Assembly (NCBI GenBank): GCA_963576735.1
Contig: OY755172.1
Coordinates: forward strand, 6,386,001-6,450,000
Reading direction: 5' to 3'
Length of the DNA: 64,000 nt
Origin: Bedellia somnulentella
Lineage: Eukaryota > Arthropoda > Insecta > Lepidoptera > Bedelliidae
Below the pieces are notes generated by a model. It saw nothing but the letters and a program-made list of their open reading frames with translations, had not been told where the DNA came from and did no database searches. Below, one piece after another: positions 29,301 to 36,629 of this stretch (the first letter of the stretch is position 1; every line of letters starts with the position of its first letter). The position numbers and the translations under genes were made by a program.

Positions 29301-32300
29301 ACGAGAAGCAGATATCCATTGTAGCATGCATAGAAGAGCGCGAGGGGGGGCCCTCTCCCTCCCCCGACGCCATCCTCTTCCGCGTGTCAGGGTCTCTCCC
29401 TAAAGGCCGCGACACGTGTTGAGCCGCCGCCCCCGCCCCCGACCCTCACCTCCCCTTCACCTTCAACACATCCAAAACGTTGGAAATACACCGACTGCGC
29501 TATCCCGTTGCATTATACACTCACACCGACTGCATTCGCTCACCACGTGTATCCCCTCCCGAGCGCGAGTGCACGCACACAGACTCACTATTAGCGATTG
29601 CGTAAACCAATATCTAGCTAGATACATACAAAGGAACAAAGGCGCACTTGTTCTCTAGTTTCACTCGTGGATTCAAGTTTTATTAATTTAGGACATTGTG
29701 ATAGAGTTTAATGATATGGTTGCGTTGTCCAGTACATTGACTTTTATAGGAACACTATACCGCCTATGCGTAAAGTTATCCAGAATAGGAATACGGAAGT
29801 AGGTCACTGGTGCAACAAAGGAGCGAACTTCCTGAAAGCACCCGTCCCGCTCTACGCTCTCCATTCCCCTTAACTGACTAAACTGAAAGCATTTGTATTA
29901 TACCTGATGAAAAATTATGGATTTATTTTCATAGCTGTTATTTATAAATGCTAATAAATGGCAAGAAAGGGCTAAATACGGATTTTAATTATATGTATGT
30001 GTTTATTGCATCGCACAGTAGTCTGTAGATCAAACATTTGCATTTTTAAATGTGTTGATATTTCCTAGAATTCACAGATATTGATCGGTGTAAATAGCGG
30101 CAAGGACGTTGGGAGCGTTGTGCAATGCAGTCTGCGATTCTATTGTGAGACTATTACCATTCGTGCAGATAACTTGCAACTTCAAACGTGTTGGCATAGT
30201 ATTTGATAATATTGTATGTAATACAAAGTCTTATTACGTAGAAACTGATCTACAAATTAACTTTTGGCACAGAAATCTTTTGGGACATTCGAGCATTAGT
30301 TTTAATATACATAAGCATATATTGCATTTTATTAAAAACTTGACATAATTTCTACAAAGATCATAAGTTTACACTTCAGAATTTCCTTTCCCAGGTCCCA
30401 TAGTATAATCCTATTACAACGATAAGTATGCCTTGATTTAAAAATAGAGCAGTGCAAAGTTTTTAATGACACACACATTGGGGCGCATCTTGCAACCTTC
30501 GTGCTCCACCCTTGGCCGTGGTGCCATGACCTGGTTATCCTCTCACCACTCGCGCCTCCCTCTGACCTGACCCACTTGCAGATTGCACTTGATATTGCCG
30601 TGGTCACTTGAAATCGGCTCGCATCCCCAGGCTTGCACCAACTAGGTTGAGCCGTGTCAGCTTCTTATGATACACCTGCGATAAATGTGTCGAGGGTTAT
30701 ACCTTTTCTTTAAATAAATGATTAAAAGCTGAAAATTGCTTTATAAGCTGTTTTGAATAAGAGTCTATTTTTACGGTGCCACCACAAATAAAAGTTTATT
30801 GCTCTTAATATTTATAGAGCCACTTTGATAGAGATACTTTTCATAAGTGATTTCAATGGCTACTTAATAAATATCAACACGTCTTTGAGTACGTTTATGC
30901 AATAAAACACAGCCAGTTGTTTTTTGAATATGCGCGTGCAATAATAATATAATCACAGCTGTAGATCTCGCGGAGGTATAGCCAGAAATTTGGATCAGAA
31001 ATAATGCTGATGTCAGTTACTTCTGTCTGTAAAGTCCCAATCCGCTCCTTAAATCTCCTTCACCACCTAAAACATCAACTTACAGTTATATTCATGGGAT
31101 GAAATGTATGGAAAAAGACCTCTCTTCATTTTGAAAAGTGCATTTGAACATTGCAGTAGTTTAAAGAAGGGCATAGCAACAGCATACAATAGTAGCTATG
31201 TAGTTGTGACACGAGTTAGCTCGACTGCCGAAATAACATGGCATTGGACGGAAGGTCGATGCAGAAATGTTGGCAACTACTCCAGTTCCACCCCCCCGCG
31301 TACCCCTGTCACGCCGCATTTCAACACGTGTCCCACTTTTGTTGCTATCTTGCATATACTCCCAATTGCAACTATCCGACAATCGTTATGTATTTTACAT
31401 AAAGTCGTTATTTAATAACAGTTTAGCTTCGAAATCTTATTTCCTAGAATTATGAAATTACTTTGCCTTGATCCCTTTTCTTTTAAAATACAAACAGTTC
31501 TCGTGAAATAACTTGAGGTGAAATTTCTGAACATTGATTCTCCAGTTCCTAGTACTAACAAAATTTCCTGGTATACATTATTGGGCTCAAACTATGTTCT
31601 TCTAGCTTCAGTTGTGAATTTCGAAGAAAGTTCATAGTCCAAGAAAGTAAAGTTGCTACAAACAACATTGCCTTTCAAACATAGCAACAAACTATTTTTG
31701 GTTGCTGTAAGAGAAACAATGGTATTGAGTAGGTAACTGTTAGTCACGCTAAAATGAGTGTTTGTGAGCATAAACTTACGTAAATAAATATAATAGCGAT
31801 AACTAGTAGTTATGTAGATATATGCATTTGTGTTGTTGCGGAGGGGCGCGCGGGCGGCGGGGGGGCGGCTGCGGGTTAGCAAGGCCGCGACCTAGACTCG
31901 CTTCCGTATCACATCATCACTCTATTATATGCTAACGAATCAGTTACCCAGCCAAATCAAATATCCTTTGTAACGCATTGCAGCTAGGGACTGAAAAAAT
32001 GCCCTCTATTCGTATTTTCCTGGACTGGTTCTATTTGTTGACGTTTTTGTTGCAGATTAACAGCGTCGTGTACGAGTGCACCTGGCGAGGCTGCGGCTAC
32101 ACTACCAACTCTTGTTCGTCCATCGAAGCTCATATCAGATCTACTCATTTAGGGTACGTTGTAATGACTGTGCACGATCAGCTTGAAATAGCTCAAAATA
32201 TTTAGGATAAGATAACAAAGGCTTTATACTGGTATGACGGTGATTTAGTTAGCAATCCATCACCAAATACACTTTTGTTCCAGCTAACCCTTAATGAAAT

Positions 32301-35300
32301 ACGATAAACAAAACGTGGCTGTAGTTTATGAATCAATGTTTGTTACTTCCTTGAAGTTAAGATTACCTGCTTTTGGTCGCGGACAATGCTCCCACGTCCT
32401 AATAACAGGGCAAGATAAAAAACATGGCTTATTATTTTTGTCCCTTTTTGGGACCGTAGTTATTTCTTTGTTCGTCATCACTGACTAATACTTAAGTGTA
32501 TACTCGTAATTTCGAAATAATATTGATTCCAAGTTTGAGCTCTTGAATCATAACATTACTTATCTCGAATTCTTGTTATCTAGTCAACTATGCACATTTC
32601 AAGATTTTAATCTCGAATGCACAGCCGAACGTGATGTTATTGCGGAGACGTTCCTATGATTACTATAACATCGTCTTTGTACACCAGGGTCACGTGCTGA
32701 AATTCACGTGTAAATACGACACGTGACGTATTGCGCAATATGCCGGCCGGCACGCTTCCGTCAGAGATGTTTAATGGATGCTAGTAAACACTTAACACTA
32801 AGCCATTTGCTCTATGAAGTGTTTTCAAATGGCAGTAGTAGATATTTGTCCGTCATTTGAGCATAACGCAGACAAGGTCGTATGTAGCGGAGTCACAGCC
32901 ACCCAGCCCGCCCCCGCCCGCCCTTGCGCATTTGCCGCCCACCAGTACAAGGCCGTGACTTTCTTGCATAACTATACCCTGTCTGCCTTTCAGACATTTT
33001 CTATTATTAACTCTGCAGTTGCCTTCAAAGTGACATCATCGTTTTTAATAGCTTACATACATACATACATACATATACTCACGGCTATAAATCCCTTAAC
33101 GGGGTAGCCAGAGCTTTGGAATGAGAAATTCCTCAGCCACTTTTGGAAGTTGATTGGGGAAAAGGTGGTAATCTATATTAATATTATAAAGAGGAAAGGT
33201 TTGATTTTTTGTTTGTTTGTTTGTTTGAATTGAATAGGCTCCAAAACTACTGGACGGATTTGAAAAATTCTTTCACTGTTTTAATGCTACACTATTCCCG
33301 AGTGACATAGGCTATATTTTATTTTCAAAAAATTAGGGAATCTTACGTAAACTTCAAAAATGTAACCCAAGGTGTTAAAGATATACCAAAAAAAATCCTT
33401 ACATCGCGTGCGCTGCGAAAACTATTGAAAATAGAATAAAATTATGTACTACAATTTTATAGAACACATTATTATCTAAAAAAAATGCCCAGACAGCATG
33501 TCTCTAACTATTATAGTTATCTCACAACAAGCGTCATTATATAAAATTATTTAAAAATTAAATTAAAATCCTGCTTTAGAAAAGGCTCTTTATTTGTACC
33601 TATCTAATCCTTATAAAAAACGTATATATTATTTCAGACTACTTCAATACCCTTATATTACTTTTTGAATTATTCAATTCGAGCATTCCATTCGAAAGTT
33701 ATCTCGAATTAAAAAAATAGATAAAACTCCGCTCGATTAGCTATGCATAGTAAGTTGTTGCAGGCGTCACGAAGGGGTACGGGAGGCTGCTTATCAAAGA
33801 GTAAAAGCAAAATTTGATTGTAGCGACTATTATCACTGGCCCAGCAGCCGGTCAATTAGCTCATATACCGAGGATACCGATGATCACAACTGATCTGCCA
33901 ATTCCATTTAAACGGCTACATTTTCCGGTTAAAACATCTTTTGCTTTAACAATTAATAAGTCCCAAGGCCAAACCTTCAAATTAGTAGGGATTGACCTGC
34001 GAAAGAATTGTTTTACTCACGGTCAACTGTACGTTGGCCTGTCGCGGGTGGGAGCCCCTGAACATCAATTTATTTTGCTGCCCCAAAATACAACAACGTC
34101 AAATATTGTTTACAGGGAAGCTCTAACTCTATAAATTGAATGGCTTTTGATGTAATTACTCATTATAAAAAATAAAAAAAATAAAAAAATATATCTAAAT
34201 ATAAATACAAAAAAATATAACATACATACATACATATACTCACGGCTATAAATCCCTAGAAGGCGTAGCCAGAGCTAAGGAATCAGAAATTCCTCAGCCA
34301 CTTTTGGAAGTTGTGTGGGGAAAAGATGGTGAAATAAAGGTTGTCGGTGATGGGTCACCAACCGCATCGACCAAAAATCCCTCAAAAGCCCCAAAACCAT
34401 TAGTCGCCTATTACGTACACCCACCGGAAGAAATGGGGTAGTGCTATTCTAAGCCGACACTACACAGCAAAAAAATATAACATAGCTTAAAACTTAAAAA
34501 AAATATATTAAAATAATAATACATGTAATAAAATAAAAAACAAAATGTTAATGATAATTCATGCCCGAGCGAAGCCGGGACGGGCTGCTAGTAATAAATA
34601 AATGTTTTTGGTGACGGGTCTCCAACCACATCGCCCAAAAACAACTTAAGAAGCCCCTATACCCTTAGTTGGCTCTTACGATCACCCACGGGTAGAAATG
34701 GGGTAGTGTTATTCTAAGCCGACACTACACGGTTAATAGCTTACAGAGTTTTGGAATTTACTCCCTCCAATTCCAGCCGTATAGCCCAACAAACATTTGA
34801 AAGCCTCGATTGAAATCTGCTATCTATGAACATTCATAACTACAACGAGGGTTGGAAAATATTCGCTTCTAACTGGTTTTTTCTTAAGTTAGATGCAAAA
34901 CAGGTTAATTACAAACAGTATAAGTATTCCATTCTTTAAACGGTGTTCTTTACAAGTTCGGTGACCCTGAAATATTTATCAAAACAAATTTTGCAAAAGT
35001 TCAATGCTCATTAAGCATTTAATTATTTTTGCAGGCTTCAATTATTCTTATCTCAAAGCATAAAGTTTTGAGGTAACATAAATTAAAAATGATTTGAAAC
35101 CACACTGCAATGTAGGGTACAAAACATTAAAGCACACGCAATTCAGTTACAAGCTTCAGTTTTACATATGTTAAGATATAATCTTCGTAGTGCCGGTCCT
35201 TTGGGAATTCCAAAGTAATGAAAAGCAATGTGGCAGGAAACCCATTACCAACAAATCTTTATTTTACCAACTTTCCCCCACTTACAAAAGTGGCTGATGT

Positions 35301-36483
35301 ATTTCTGATTCCGAAACTTTGGCTATCCCTCTTCTGTGAATCCTAGCTAAAAGTATAAGTGAAAACCTTATCTAAGTACAACTTACCTTCTTTACAGTCG
35401 TAAGAACGAAGGCGAGAGCGACCGCGAGGAAGAGTTTTACTATACAGAGCGCGAGATGGCAGCACCGGCCGCGGCGCCCACTCTCTCGCACCGCGACATG
35501 TGTCGGCCGCCGCACGAGGACCCCGATTATCAGCGGCAACTCGTCGGGTCTTTCAGGTGAATAATACGTTTTGATATATCATACACAATCGAATTTAAAA
35601 ATTGTCTTGTCTTTTGACACTCAGATCGAAAGGGTAAATGGAACACTTACCCTTAGGTAGAAGTCAGAAAATCACTAAGATTTTGATGAAGTTTGCAAAT
35701 ATCACTCTCAGAAAGAGTTAATTAAAACCTCTCTTAAACTAAAATCGGTTCTCACATTACTGATTCGTTGGGTCGTATCGTACATAATTTAATTTTGTTG
35801 TTCTTTCTTGCACTTCCAAGCCTCATGGAAACTGACATCCTCTATTGGCAATTATGATTCCATGACTCAGATCATACGCGTCTACTTTATTGTATTCGAT
35901 ATAATGCCTTAAGTATTTGATTTCACAGTTTTTTTTGTAATATAATAATAAAAATTTACATGTTGCAGACAAGGACTGCTCCAACAGACGGCTGCTGCGC
36001 GACCGATCACGATCCCCGTGATGCATCCTTGGTCCAACTCACATTCACCGGTAAGCATATTCATTCATATCATCTGTTTTTAAGATGGGAATTTTCCGCA
36101 ACACTAATTTAAATATATGTTTTTACCATCTCCTGATCTTCAATCAAGATTGCCATCAAATCTATGAAATATGAAAGAATTGGACCTTCCTAAGGTTGTT
36201 GATAGTTACCCATACCCTGAAACACCACATCCAGATTCATCCTCTTTGAATGACCTTATTATTAAAGGCAGCAAGGTGGCTTGTCTTTATAATTTTATTA
36301 ATGGTTGATATTTCCATCCAGAAACACATGCGCCTATCGGGCTCGAGTGGCTCCCCAGGCAGTCCCGGCCGGCGACCGCGCTCCGACAACAAGAAGTGCC
36401 GCAAAGTGTACGGCATGGAGCACCGCGACCTCTGGTGCACGCAGTGCAAGTGGAAGAAAGCGTGCTCGAGATTCGGCGACTAG
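5165..36483 (+). CDS. Glut4EF: Glut4EF / ZNF395-family C2H2 zinc-finger and C-clamp transcription factor (partial gene, 7 coding exons)
   Basis: The gene is rebuilt from exons 5165-5331, 11690-11817, 13018-13178, 32056-32153, 35398-35556, 35969-36050 and 36322-36483. Together they give 957 nt, 318 codons plus a TAG stop, with every junction in phase. Domains in order are a conserved Lys/Arg-rich N-terminal block, a basic patch (SRKRRP), a Ser/Pro-rich acidic region ending in LLPRKKK (likely NLS), one C2H2 finger (C-x4-C-x12-H-x4-H), a linker, and a C-terminal C-clamp with [15 protein letters not shown] and the [11 protein letters not shown] core. This order is typical of insect Glut4EF and vertebrate ZNF395, ZNF704 and SLC2A4RG, which are nuclear DNA-binding factors; the C-clamp contacts GC-rich DNA in related proteins. 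The start codon and any earlier exons lie left of the window. The 18.9-kb intron before the finger exon holds a full-length LINE. Family assignment is from remembered motifs. Confidence 0.85.
5332..11689. other. Intron of the Glut4EF-like gene
   Basis: The intron is about 6.4 kb between a GTAAGT donor and a TTGTTTCAG acceptor. It holds GC-rich islets near 7250-7300, 7815-7900, 9000-9110, 9300-9480 and 9840-9990, which may be regulatory. A retroelement 3'-end-like repeat lies at 10425-10615. Nothing else is recognised; short ORFs here lack splice signals and family resemblance. Confidence 0.65.
10425..10615 (-). repeat. Retroelement 3' end-like repeat with (TTATC)n tail
   Basis: The segment starts with four GATAA units (TTATC on the minus strand), continues through A-rich sequence with AAACACATTTATTCATT, and ends near a block reading GGCGGCTGACTCAGCATTAT. 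A second copy at 52548-52760 has the same layout, with a TTTC-rich tail, ATACATTTATATTCATT and GGCGGCCGGCTCAGCATTAT. Two copies with different simple tails suggest a minus-strand non-LTR element or SINE 3' end. The family is not identified. Confidence 0.45.
11690..11817 (+). CDS. Glut4EF: Glut4EF-like coding exon 2 in window
   Basis: The first base completes the Gly codon split by the previous intron. The exon then encodes [20 protein letters not shown] and continues to NSPRPS, where the last Ser codon is split. The donor is GTTAGT; reading past it meets TAG at once, which supports the splice site. SRKRRP is a candidate nuclear localisation or DNA-contact patch. The exon is GC-rich in an AT-rich intron background. 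Confidence 0.8.
11818..13017. other. Intron of the Glut4EF-like gene
   Basis: This 1.2-kb AT-rich intron has a GTTAGT donor and a TAATAAACTAG acceptor. No gene, repeat or regulatory motif that could be supported was found. Confidence 0.65.
13018..13178 (+). CDS. Glut4EF: Glut4EF-like coding exon 3 in window (Ser/Pro-rich, ends in basic patch)
   Basis: Two bases complete the split Ser codon. The exon encodes a low-complexity Ser/Gly/Pro stretch, then [19 protein letters not shown], and ends in phase 0 before GTTAGT. The [12 protein letters not shown] acidic block followed by a basic run directly before the zinc finger fits the family layout. PRKKK is a plausible nuclear localisation signal. 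Confidence 0.8.
13179..17111. other. Intron of the Glut4EF-like gene, left part
   Basis: AT-rich intron sequence with GC-richer islets near 15260-15300 and 15500-15660 and a TGACGTCA palindrome at 16931. No exon-like frame with splice sites was recognised. Confidence 0.6.
17112..18225 (+). pseudogene. Remnant of an uncharacterised repeated arthropod gene (WGW plus Cys-rich motif), interrupted by a SINE
   Basis: From about 17666 a frame reads [20 protein letters not shown], then [29 protein letters not shown], a Cys-rich CxCRK block, [12 protein letters not shown], and a Glu-rich tail ending at a stop near 18106-18108. A TAA interrupts the frame inside the Cys-rich block (about 17857) where a codon for another residue would be expected, so it is broken. 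The upstream part (17112-17447) reads like non-coding element sequence. A SINE-B copy splits it at 17459-17619. From memory, similar proteins recur as uncharacterised multi-copy genes in arthropod genomes, which suggests a mobile origin. No terminal repeats or target-site duplication for the whole remnant were found. Confidence 0.5.
17459..17619 (-). mobile_element. SINE-B copy with target-site duplication
   Basis: This 161-bp insertion lies in minus orientation between direct repeats GCCACGTATGA at 17448-17458 and 17620-17630. In sense orientation it contains GATAGGCCTGCCCCCTATCA, then CTCTGCCAACCCCTTCGCGG, then GGCGTAAACG and a short ACATAA-like tail. The same sequence recurs at 43226-44714. 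Its 3' end resembles the end of the LINE at 18228. The copy is 5'-truncated relative to the one near 44391. Confidence 0.75.
18228..21535 (-). mobile_element. Apparently full-length RTE-like non-LTR retrotransposon
   Basis: A 3.3-kb minus-strand element has a GC-rich 5' leader (about 21367-21535), a single long ORF (21366 to 18265), a 3' UTR of only a few dozen bases containing CGGCGTGAGTATATG, and an (ATGT)n microsatellite tail (18228-18253 on the plus strand). One ORF with APE and RT domains, a very short 3' UTR and a simple-repeat end fit the RTE clade. A clear target-site duplication was not found. It lies antisense in the largest intron of the Glut4EF-like gene. The clade call is inference. 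Confidence 0.85.
18265..21366 (-). CDS. LINE ORF: APE endonuclease / reverse transcriptase, uninterrupted
   Basis: The protein has 1033 codons. Residues about 33-270 form an exonuclease-endonuclease-phosphatase domain with NVCGG (38), the catalytic Glu in NETK (65), GDFNGWVG (172), IDFVIVD (239) and TDH (265). Residues about 540-830 are reverse transcriptase with NYRGISLLS (592), [10 protein letters not shown] (661), RQGCVASP (720) and the catalytic YADD (760). The C-terminal part has [11 protein letters not shown] and a conserved tail ending SAYPNGN. It nicks target DNA and copies the element RNA by target-primed reverse transcription. All core motifs are present and no frameshift or stop is seen, so it may be active or recently inserted. 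ATG at 21366 was chosen as the first in-frame Met; a downstream Met (residue 27) is also possible. Confidence 0.9.
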   Translation of the reverse strand: MCATKNKHGGGDAARHSSRRGSSRGEMWARETRFSTLNVCGGMHEKLDEVCMIMDERKIDFLCVNETKRKEKEVSQLGNITAIWSGVADSDRACQGVGLLISERMAQCMKGYECVSPRLLWLKVKIGLVRMRIICVYAPDMSKSLSEREEFWNLLYDVVNGCDQNERIVMLGDFNGWVGVSRNGCEKVLGKYGDQRVNENGEKVIEVCLARNLCVTNTLFEHKDIHMYTRQRGNERSMIDFVIVDERLRAKVVDTRVYRGTNVGTDHFLVISRVRGLCTRWRHRAKVSTTDLARIKVEKLQDDEKISDEYVKKLDDRLSCVEMRDEMEIEEVWNVLKTTMVECATEVCGLCKRSNRPPTSWWDKSVKEAVEDKKKAWLDLLAVRASKRMDARVTDDVVKNSEDEYKRVKNEVKKKIEKKKRDLIEWCERKLSDNFRNNQKLFWKYVRKEKGVSQNTRVNVVKDDQGELATDESSMKRVWKNYFEGLFEKEDASVSSPIDSNVDWNDAMGALSESEISMEEIMKAMKSMKIGKAAGYDRITIEMLRAGKGLVASWLYFLFQKCWSSGKVPQDWCKAVIVPLYKGKGSRQEAKNYRGISLLSIAGKLYAKVLIERVMNVTDEKIWDVQAGFRKGMGCMDQIFSLRSITEKFLAKNQKVYCSFIDLEKAYDRVVRKCLWEVLSKFGLGSQLIRALVSLYEDSSACVRVNGENTDWFGISRGVRQGCVASPWLFNLFMDDCLTELRESDYGLRMGGFIIKCLLYADDQVLLASSAEELQEMMNIACKSFVRKGMRVNVDKTKTMVFERQEDVTECVIAIDGKDVEQVKEFVYLGSLFTRDGKCDEDIERRVKKGNAINGALDSLMSSQSVSERARMAVHDAVLVPTLMYGSECWVWQKKHESRVNAVEMRSLRKVCNVRLCDRVRNDVIRERCGVKDDIVSKIEKGMLRWFGHIERMDDRKLVKGIYRANVEGNVSRGRPRKTHLDQIESVLKKAGVRSMKNKRACMKRLMDVDEAREVCQDRTKWRSIVSAYPNGN
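21536..32055. other. Intron of the Glut4EF-like gene, right part
   Basis: About 10.5 kb of AT-rich intron lead up to the zinc-finger exon. GC-rich islets occur near 22370-22510, 24590-24660, 25735-25830, 26770-26830, 29340-29460 and 31840-31900, and a TATTTAAAA box at about 23685 lies just upstream of a CpG-containing segment. These may be enhancers or alternative promoters. No coding exon or named repeat was recognised. Confidence 0.6.
22370..22510. promoter_or_regulatory. CpG-rich islet with E-box-like CACGTG cores
   Basis: A 140-bp GC-rich block contains GTGCACGTGCGGCG, GCCGCACGTGGAGC and GCTCGCTGCGAGC within AT-rich intron. Two CACGT(G) cores about 35 bp apart and many CpGs suggest a regulatory element or promoter. 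No transcription start could be placed. Confidence 0.25.
32056..32153 (+). CDS. Glut4EF: Glut4EF-like coding exon 4 in window: C2H2 zinc finger
   Basis: The exon begins in phase 0 after TTGTTGCAG and ends before GTACGT with two bases of a Gly codon. It encodes [15 protein letters not shown], then [17 protein letters not shown]. Zinc ligands are C-x4-C and H-x4-H, so one whole finger is on one exon. CTWxGCGY directly after a basic patch is characteristic of the ZNF395/Glut4EF group. Confidence 0.9.
32154..33044. other. Intron of the Glut4EF-like gene before the nested repeat
   Basis: AT-rich intron with GC-richer pieces at 32740-32765 (CCGGCCGGCACG) and 32890-32940. Nothing else is supported. 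Confidence 0.55.
33814..34134 (+). pseudogene. C-terminal fragment of Helitron Pif1-like helicase
   Basis: About 106 codons encode the end of the RepHel helicase. Visible are [30 protein letters not shown] (helicase motif V region) and [11 protein letters not shown] (motif VI with the conserved Arg), followed by [15 protein letters not shown] and a stop. The Walker A motif and the Rep HUH domain are absent because the 5' coding part is deleted, so no active enzyme is expected. Confidence 0.85.
34225..34467 (-). mobile_element. SINE-A copy inserted in the Helitron (inner level of the nest)
   Basis: A 243-bp minus-strand copy is flanked by perfect 17-bp direct repeats CAAAAAAATATAACATA at 34208-34224 and 34468-34484. 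In sense orientation it begins TGTGTAGTGTCGGCTTAGAA and ends CCTTCTAGGGATTTATAGCC, then GTGAGTATATG and (TATG)n. The direct repeats prove insertion by target-primed reverse transcription after the Helitron had already been deleted internally or at least after it had landed. Confidence 0.92.
34746..35397. other. Intron of the Glut4EF-like gene
   Basis: AT-rich intron. It holds one degenerate plus-strand SINE-A copy at about 35185-35345, annotated separately. Confidence 0.55.
35185..35345 (+). mobile_element. Degenerate SINE-A copy
   Basis: GTAGTGCCGG at the left and TTTATTTTACCAACTTTCCC, then AAAAGTGGCTGATGTATTTC, TGATTCCGAAACTTTGGCTA follow the order of the intact SINE-A copies at 34225 and 56066 with many substitutions. 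The simple tail is lost and no flanking repeat was found, so this is an old insertion. Confidence 0.65.
35398..35556 (+). CDS. Glut4EF: Glut4EF-like coding exon 5 in window
   Basis: The exon runs from a TTTACAG acceptor to a GTGAAT donor. It starts by completing Gly, then reads [19 protein letters not shown], followed by an Ala/Pro-rich piece, [20 protein letters not shown] and VGSF with a split Arg. The acidic EEEFYYTE block right after the finger is a family hallmark. GC-rich codon use. Confidence 0.85.
35557..35968. other. Intron of the Glut4EF-like gene
   Basis: A 412-bp AT-rich intron; nothing recognised. Confidence 0.6.
35969..36050 (+). CDS. Glut4EF: Glut4EF-like coding exon 6 in window
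   Basis: An 82-nt exon lies between a GTTGCAG acceptor and a GTAAGC donor. It encodes a split Arg, then [20 protein letters not shown] and WSNSHSP, ending in phase 0. Both junction phases agree with the neighbouring exons. Confidence 0.85.
36322..36483 (+). CDS. Glut4EF: Glut4EF-like last coding exon: C-clamp and stop
   Basis: After the acceptor TTCCATCCAG the exon encodes [39 protein letters not shown] and [14 protein letters not shown], then TAG. The four Cys of the C-clamp are all present. A decayed tandem copy of the last ~100 bp follows in the 3' UTR (36539-36629). Confidence 0.92.
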   Translation, partial: KHMRLSGSSGSPGSPGRRPRSDNKKCRKVYGMEHRDLWCTQCKWKKACSRFGD

Positions 36484-36538
36484 CGCCATCTCTCTACTAA
36501 ATAACAACATTAATGTGTTATGCCTTTGGTGATACATA

Positions 36539-36629
36539 GAACACCGCGACCTCTGGTGTCTGTGAAAAAATGCGTGCTCGCGGTTCGGCGACTAGCGCCA
36601 TCTCGTTTTCAAATAAGAACATTAATGTC
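36539..36629 (+). pseudogene. Partial tandem duplicate of the C-clamp exon end in the 3' UTR
   Basis: ACACCGCGACCTCTGGTG at 36541, then GCGTGCTCG, GTTCGGCGACTAGCGCCATC and AACATTAATGT repeat the coding end and first UTR bases at 36419-36522. Compared with the first copy it lacks 9 bp in the middle of the C-clamp and reads WCL-stop at that point, so it cannot encode the motif. There is no acceptor in front. It is a local duplication that has since decayed. Confidence 0.85.

Larger units (their letters stand above)
33172..34591 (+). mobile_element. Helitron remnant, internally deleted, inserted in a SINE
   Basis: The 5' end is TCTATATTAATATTATAAAG and the 3' end is a hairpin, CCCGAGCGAAGCCGGG, followed by GGCTGCTAG. 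The insertion lies exactly between host A (33171) and T (34592) without target-site duplication, as Helitrons do. Between the ends are non-coding sequence, the last part of a Pif1-like helicase (33814-34134), A-rich sequence and a later SINE-A insertion (34225-34467). The Rep nuclease and most of the helicase are missing, so the copy is not autonomous. Confidence 0.9.
33058..34732 (-). mobile_element. SINE-A copy split by a Helitron (outer level of a three-level nest)
   Basis: Thirteen-base direct repeats TTAATAGCTTACA at 33045-33057 and 34733-34745 flank the unit. The SINE halves are 33058-33171 (3' tail half with (ACAT)n, TATACTCACGGCTATAAATC and AGCCACTTTTGGAAG) and 34592-34732 (5' half ending CTAAGCCGACACTACACGG). 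Together they give 255 bp, close to the intact copies at 34225 and 56066. The 1.4 kb between is the Helitron. The family has no clear tRNA-like head, although GGTTGGTGACCC resembles a B box. Confidence 0.85.

Noticed and set aside
29155..29658. Pair of frames around the GC-rich islet at 29340-29460
   Set aside because: Pro/Arg-rich translations caused by GC-rich sequence; no start context, splice sites or family match.
36250..36321. Extending the last Glut4EF exon upstream to the first in-frame ATG
   Set aside because: The added residues are hydrophobic intron translation; the TTTCCATCCAG acceptor at 36321 gives the correct phase and conserved start.
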